7,680 nucleotides of DNA. Source: Acidobacteriaceae bacterium (GTDB lineage: Bacteria; Acidobacteriota; Terriglobia; Terriglobales; Acidobacteriaceae). The stretch spans positions 1 to 7,680 of the forward strand of contig PLBD01000180.1 in assembly GCA_003135315.1 (NCBI GenBank), given 5' to 3'. This document shows, in pieces, positions 5,708 through 7,680 of the stretch. A program made the translations under genes and the position numbers. Numbering within the stretch: position 1 is the stretch's first letter; every line of letters starts with the position of its first letter. The notes below the pieces were generated by a model. It saw nothing but the letters and a program-made list of their open reading frames with translations. It was not told where the DNA came from and did no database searches.

Positions 5708-7546
5708 ATGGCCACAACTGAATTTGCCGTACAGGGCGCTGAGCAAGGCGCCGTGCGTCAGCCTGTCGTCAACGACTTCAGCATCCAGGTCGCAACCGTA
5801 AACGGTTCGGGCTCACAGAGCGCGAACACCGTTCTGCTGCGCACCATCTTCCAGATGGGCGTCCCCGTCTCCGGCAAGAACATGTTCCCCTCGAACATCG
5901 CCGGACTCCCGACTTGGTATACCATTCGCGCCAGCAAGAAGGGTTACATCGCGCGCAAGAAGGAGATCGATTTCCTGGTGGCGATGAACCCTGAAACCGC
6001 GCGCGAAGATGTGCTGTCGCTTGCGCCGGGCGCGGTCGCTCTCTATGACGAGCCGCTGAAGCTCAACGAGCTGCGCTCCGACCTGATCTTCTATCCCGTG
6101 CCCTACGACAAAATCACCGCCGCAGCCTGCCCCGAATCGAAGCTGCGCAAGCTGGTGAAGAACATGGTGTACGTCGGAGTGGTAGCGCGGCTGCTCAACC
6201 TCGACATGACCGAAGTGGAGAAGGCCCTGCGCAAGCAGTTCGCCAAGAAGGTCAAGGCCGCTGAACTCAACTGGGGCGCAGCCAAGGCCGGATACGATTA
6301 CGCTGCCGCGTCGCTGACCAAGGCCGACCCGTTCACGGTCGAGCGCATGAACAAGACCAGCGGCATGATCATCATCGACGGCAATTCGGCGGCGGCAATG
6401 GGCTCCATGTTTGCCGGAGTCACCGTAGTGACATGGTATCCGATTACGCCTTCATCCTCGCTCGTGGAGAGCCTCATCGAATACATGAAAGAATTCCGAA
6501 TTGACGCTGATGGCAAAGCTACTTTCGCCATCGTGCAAGCTGAGGACGAACTCGCCGCGGTCGGCATGGTTCTGGGCGCTGGATGTGCCGGAGCGCGCTC
6601 CATGACGGCCACCGCTGGCCCCGGCATTTCGCTGATGGCGGAGTTTGCCGGTCTGGGATACTACGTCGAGATTCCCGGAGTCATCTGGGACATCCAGCGC
6701 GTTGGGCCATCAACAGGGCTACCCACGCGCACCTCCCAGGGCGACATCTCTTTCGTGGCCAAGCTCTCGCATGGCGACACGCATCATCCCATGCTGATTC
6801 CCAGCGACCCGAGTGAGTGTTTCAGCATGGCCAGCGAGGCGTTCGATCTGGCCGAGCAACTCCAGACGCCGGTATTTGTCATGTCGGACCTTGATCTCGG
6901 CATGAACAACTGGATGTCGCAACCGTTCCAATATCCGGAGAAGCCTCAGAACCGCGGCAAGGTGCTGACGGCGGAGGACCTCGAGCGGTTGGGCGGCTTC
7001 GCGCGCTACAAGGACGTTGATGGCGACGCCGTGGGCTATCGCACCTTGCCGGGAACCGACCACCCGGGCGCAGCGTGGTTCGCGCGTGGCAGCGGTCACA
7101 ATGACAAGTCGCAATACAGCGAGCGTCCGGACGACTACGCCAACAACATGGATCGCCTGGCAAAGAAGTTCGAGACCGCGCGCACGCTGGTTCCGCGGCC
7201 CGAGATCGTGCGTAATGACGGCAACGAGGTTGGCATTATCGCTTATGGCACTTCGCATCACGCGCTGGTGGAAACGCTCGACCAGTTGCAATCGGAATAC
7301 GGCGTGAAGGCCGACTACCTGCGGCTGCGCGCCTATCCGTTCACTCACGAGACCCACGAGTTCATCGCTGCACATAAGCGCGTCTACATCGTCGACCAGA
7401 ACCGCGATGGGCAGATGCTGGAACTGTTGAAGCTCGACATTGCGATCCCGGACATCGCCAAGCTGCGTAGCGTCCGCCACTACAACGGCCTGCCGCTCGA
7501 CGCCCGGTCCGTCACCGACGAAATCATTTCCCAGGAGGGCAAGTAA
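5708..7546 (+). CDS. korA: 2-oxoacid:ferredoxin oxidoreductase, fused gamma-alpha subunit (KorA)
   Basis: This 612-residue subunit forms, with KorB, an enzyme that oxidatively decarboxylates a 2-oxoacid with CoA and reduces ferredoxin. 2-Oxoglutarate (giving succinyl-CoA) is most likely for this two-subunit layout. Domains in order: an N-terminal gamma domain (about 24-200) with NGSGSQSAN (32-40); the alpha pyrimidine-binding domain (about 218-430) with WYPITPSSSLVE (243-254), QAEDELAAVGMVLGAG (277-292), TATAGPGISLMAEF (300-313) and the family hallmark QRVGPSTGLPTRTSQGD (330-346); and a transketolase-C-like domain (about 495-605) with VGIIAYGT and VYIVDQNRDGQ. The ATG at 5708 has AAGGGG 5 bases upstream; a TTG one codon earlier is less likely. 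The TAA stop directly abuts the korB ATG. Substrate assignment is inferred; pyruvate or branched-chain oxoacids cannot be excluded. Confidence 0.92.
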   Translation: MATTEFAVQGAEQGAVRQPVVNDFSIQVATVNGSGSQSANTVLLRTIFQMGVPVSGKNMFPSNIAGLPTWYTIRASKKGYIARKKEIDFLVAMNPETAREDVLSLAPGAVALYDEPLKLNELRSDLIFYPVPYDKITAAACPESKLRKLVKNMVYVGVVARLLNLDMTEVEKALRKQFAKKVKAAELNWGAAKAGYDYAAASLTKADPFTVERMNKTSGMIIIDGNSAAAMGSMFAGVTVVTWYPITPSSSLVESLIEYMKEFRIDADGKATFAIVQAEDELAAVGMVLGAGCAGARSMTATAGPGISLMAEFAGLGYYVEIPGVIWDIQRVGPSTGLPTRTSQGDISFVAKLSHGDTHHPMLIPSDPSECFSMASEAFDLAEQLQTPVFVMSDLDLGMNNWMSQPFQYPEKPQNRGKVLTAEDLERLGGFARYKDVDGDAVGYRTLPGTDHPGAAWFARGSGHNDKSQYSERPDDYANNMDRLAKKFETARTLVPRPEIVRNDGNEVGIIAYGTSHHALVETLDQLQSEYGVKADYLRLRAYPFTHETHEFIAAHKRVYIVDQNRDGQMLELLKLDIAIPDIAKLRSVRHYNGLPLDARSVTDEIISQEGK

Positions 7547-7680
7547 ATGGCGGCCACGGCTGCGCCTCAACCGAAGACAAACCGTATTGGCCTCACCGTG
7601 CTCGACTATCGGGGCGGTAAAACCACGCTATGCGCCGGTTGCGGCCACAACGCCATCTCCGAGCGCATCATCGACGCCTT
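7547..7680 (+). CDS. korB: 2-oxoacid:ferredoxin oxidoreductase beta subunit (KorB), N-terminus only
   Basis: Only the first 44 complete codons are present; the gene runs off the right edge. The visible part starts MAATAAPQPKTNRIGLTVLD and reaches TLCAGCGHNAISERIIDA. The CAGCGH motif (cysteines at residues 29 and 32) marks KorB/PorB-type beta subunits, where these cysteines help hold the single [4Fe-4S] cluster near thiamine pyrophosphate. The ATG follows the korA TAA with no gap, and AGGAGG within the last korA codons serves as ribosome site, so the two chains are probably made in a fixed ratio. Confidence 0.9.
   Translation, partial: MAATAAPQPKTNRIGLTVLDYRGGKTTLCAGCGHNAISERIIDA

Noticed and set aside
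5471..5746. Upstream extension of the DUF5989-like frame (92 extra codons)
   Set aside because: It would cover the promoter region and run into korA; its composition is not protein-like and the family features all follow ATG 5470.
6719..7570. 283-codon open frame on the minus strand across korA
   Set aside because: It lies wholly antisense to korA, which has clear family motifs. The translation is rich in His, Arg, Val and Leu with no recognisable domain, as expected from a GC-rich shadow frame.

Overview
The window looks like a GC-rich chromosomal segment from a soil-type bacterium. Acidobacteriota is my best guess, based on the gene mix and on an interspersed inverted repeat of the 'GTCATT..CGAGCG' kind. 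This is an inference from gene content, not a computed placement. No rRNA, tRNA, CRISPR array, transposase or phage gene is visible. Both ends cut genes: a GNAT acetyltransferase on the left and the beta subunit of a 2-oxoacid oxidoreductase on the right.

Left block (1-1667, minus strand): a three-gene set reading leftward. It starts with a 102-residue protein of unknown function carrying a CPCC knuckle. The nucleotide pyrophosphohydrolase MazG follows 8 bases later, and then a GNAT acetyltransferase of the COG3375 type whose GTG start overlaps the mazG stop by 4 bases. The 5' end of mazG carries a degenerate 6/7-base tandem repeat that makes its start uncertain.

Middle (1888-3135): a zinc-dependent, probably NADP(H)-preferring alcohol dehydrogenase of the YahK/cinnamyl-alcohol type on the plus strand. 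A 97-base imperfect palindrome separates it from a convergent gene set.

Core (3136-5470, minus strand): a compact three-gene operon encoding a DUF5989-like one-helix membrane protein (59 residues), an SxtJ-like two-helix membrane protein (103 residues) and a NodU/CmcH/TobZ-type O-carbamoyltransferase (609 residues). The gaps are 12 bases and 1 base. This is the same gene trio as sxtK-sxtJ-sxtI of the cyanobacterial saxitoxin cluster, but no toxin or antibiotic gene is visible here. The two small proteins have no established function, so this is the most interesting part of the window: a probable membrane-associated carbamoylation module with an unknown acceptor.

Right block (5471-7680): a divergent regulatory region of about 240 bases, then korA (gamma-alpha fused 2-oxoacid:ferredoxin oxidoreductase subunit) directly abutting korB (TPP-binding beta subunit, cut by the window end). 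Together these would form a two-subunit CoA-dependent 2-oxoacid oxidoreductase, most likely acting on 2-oxoglutarate.
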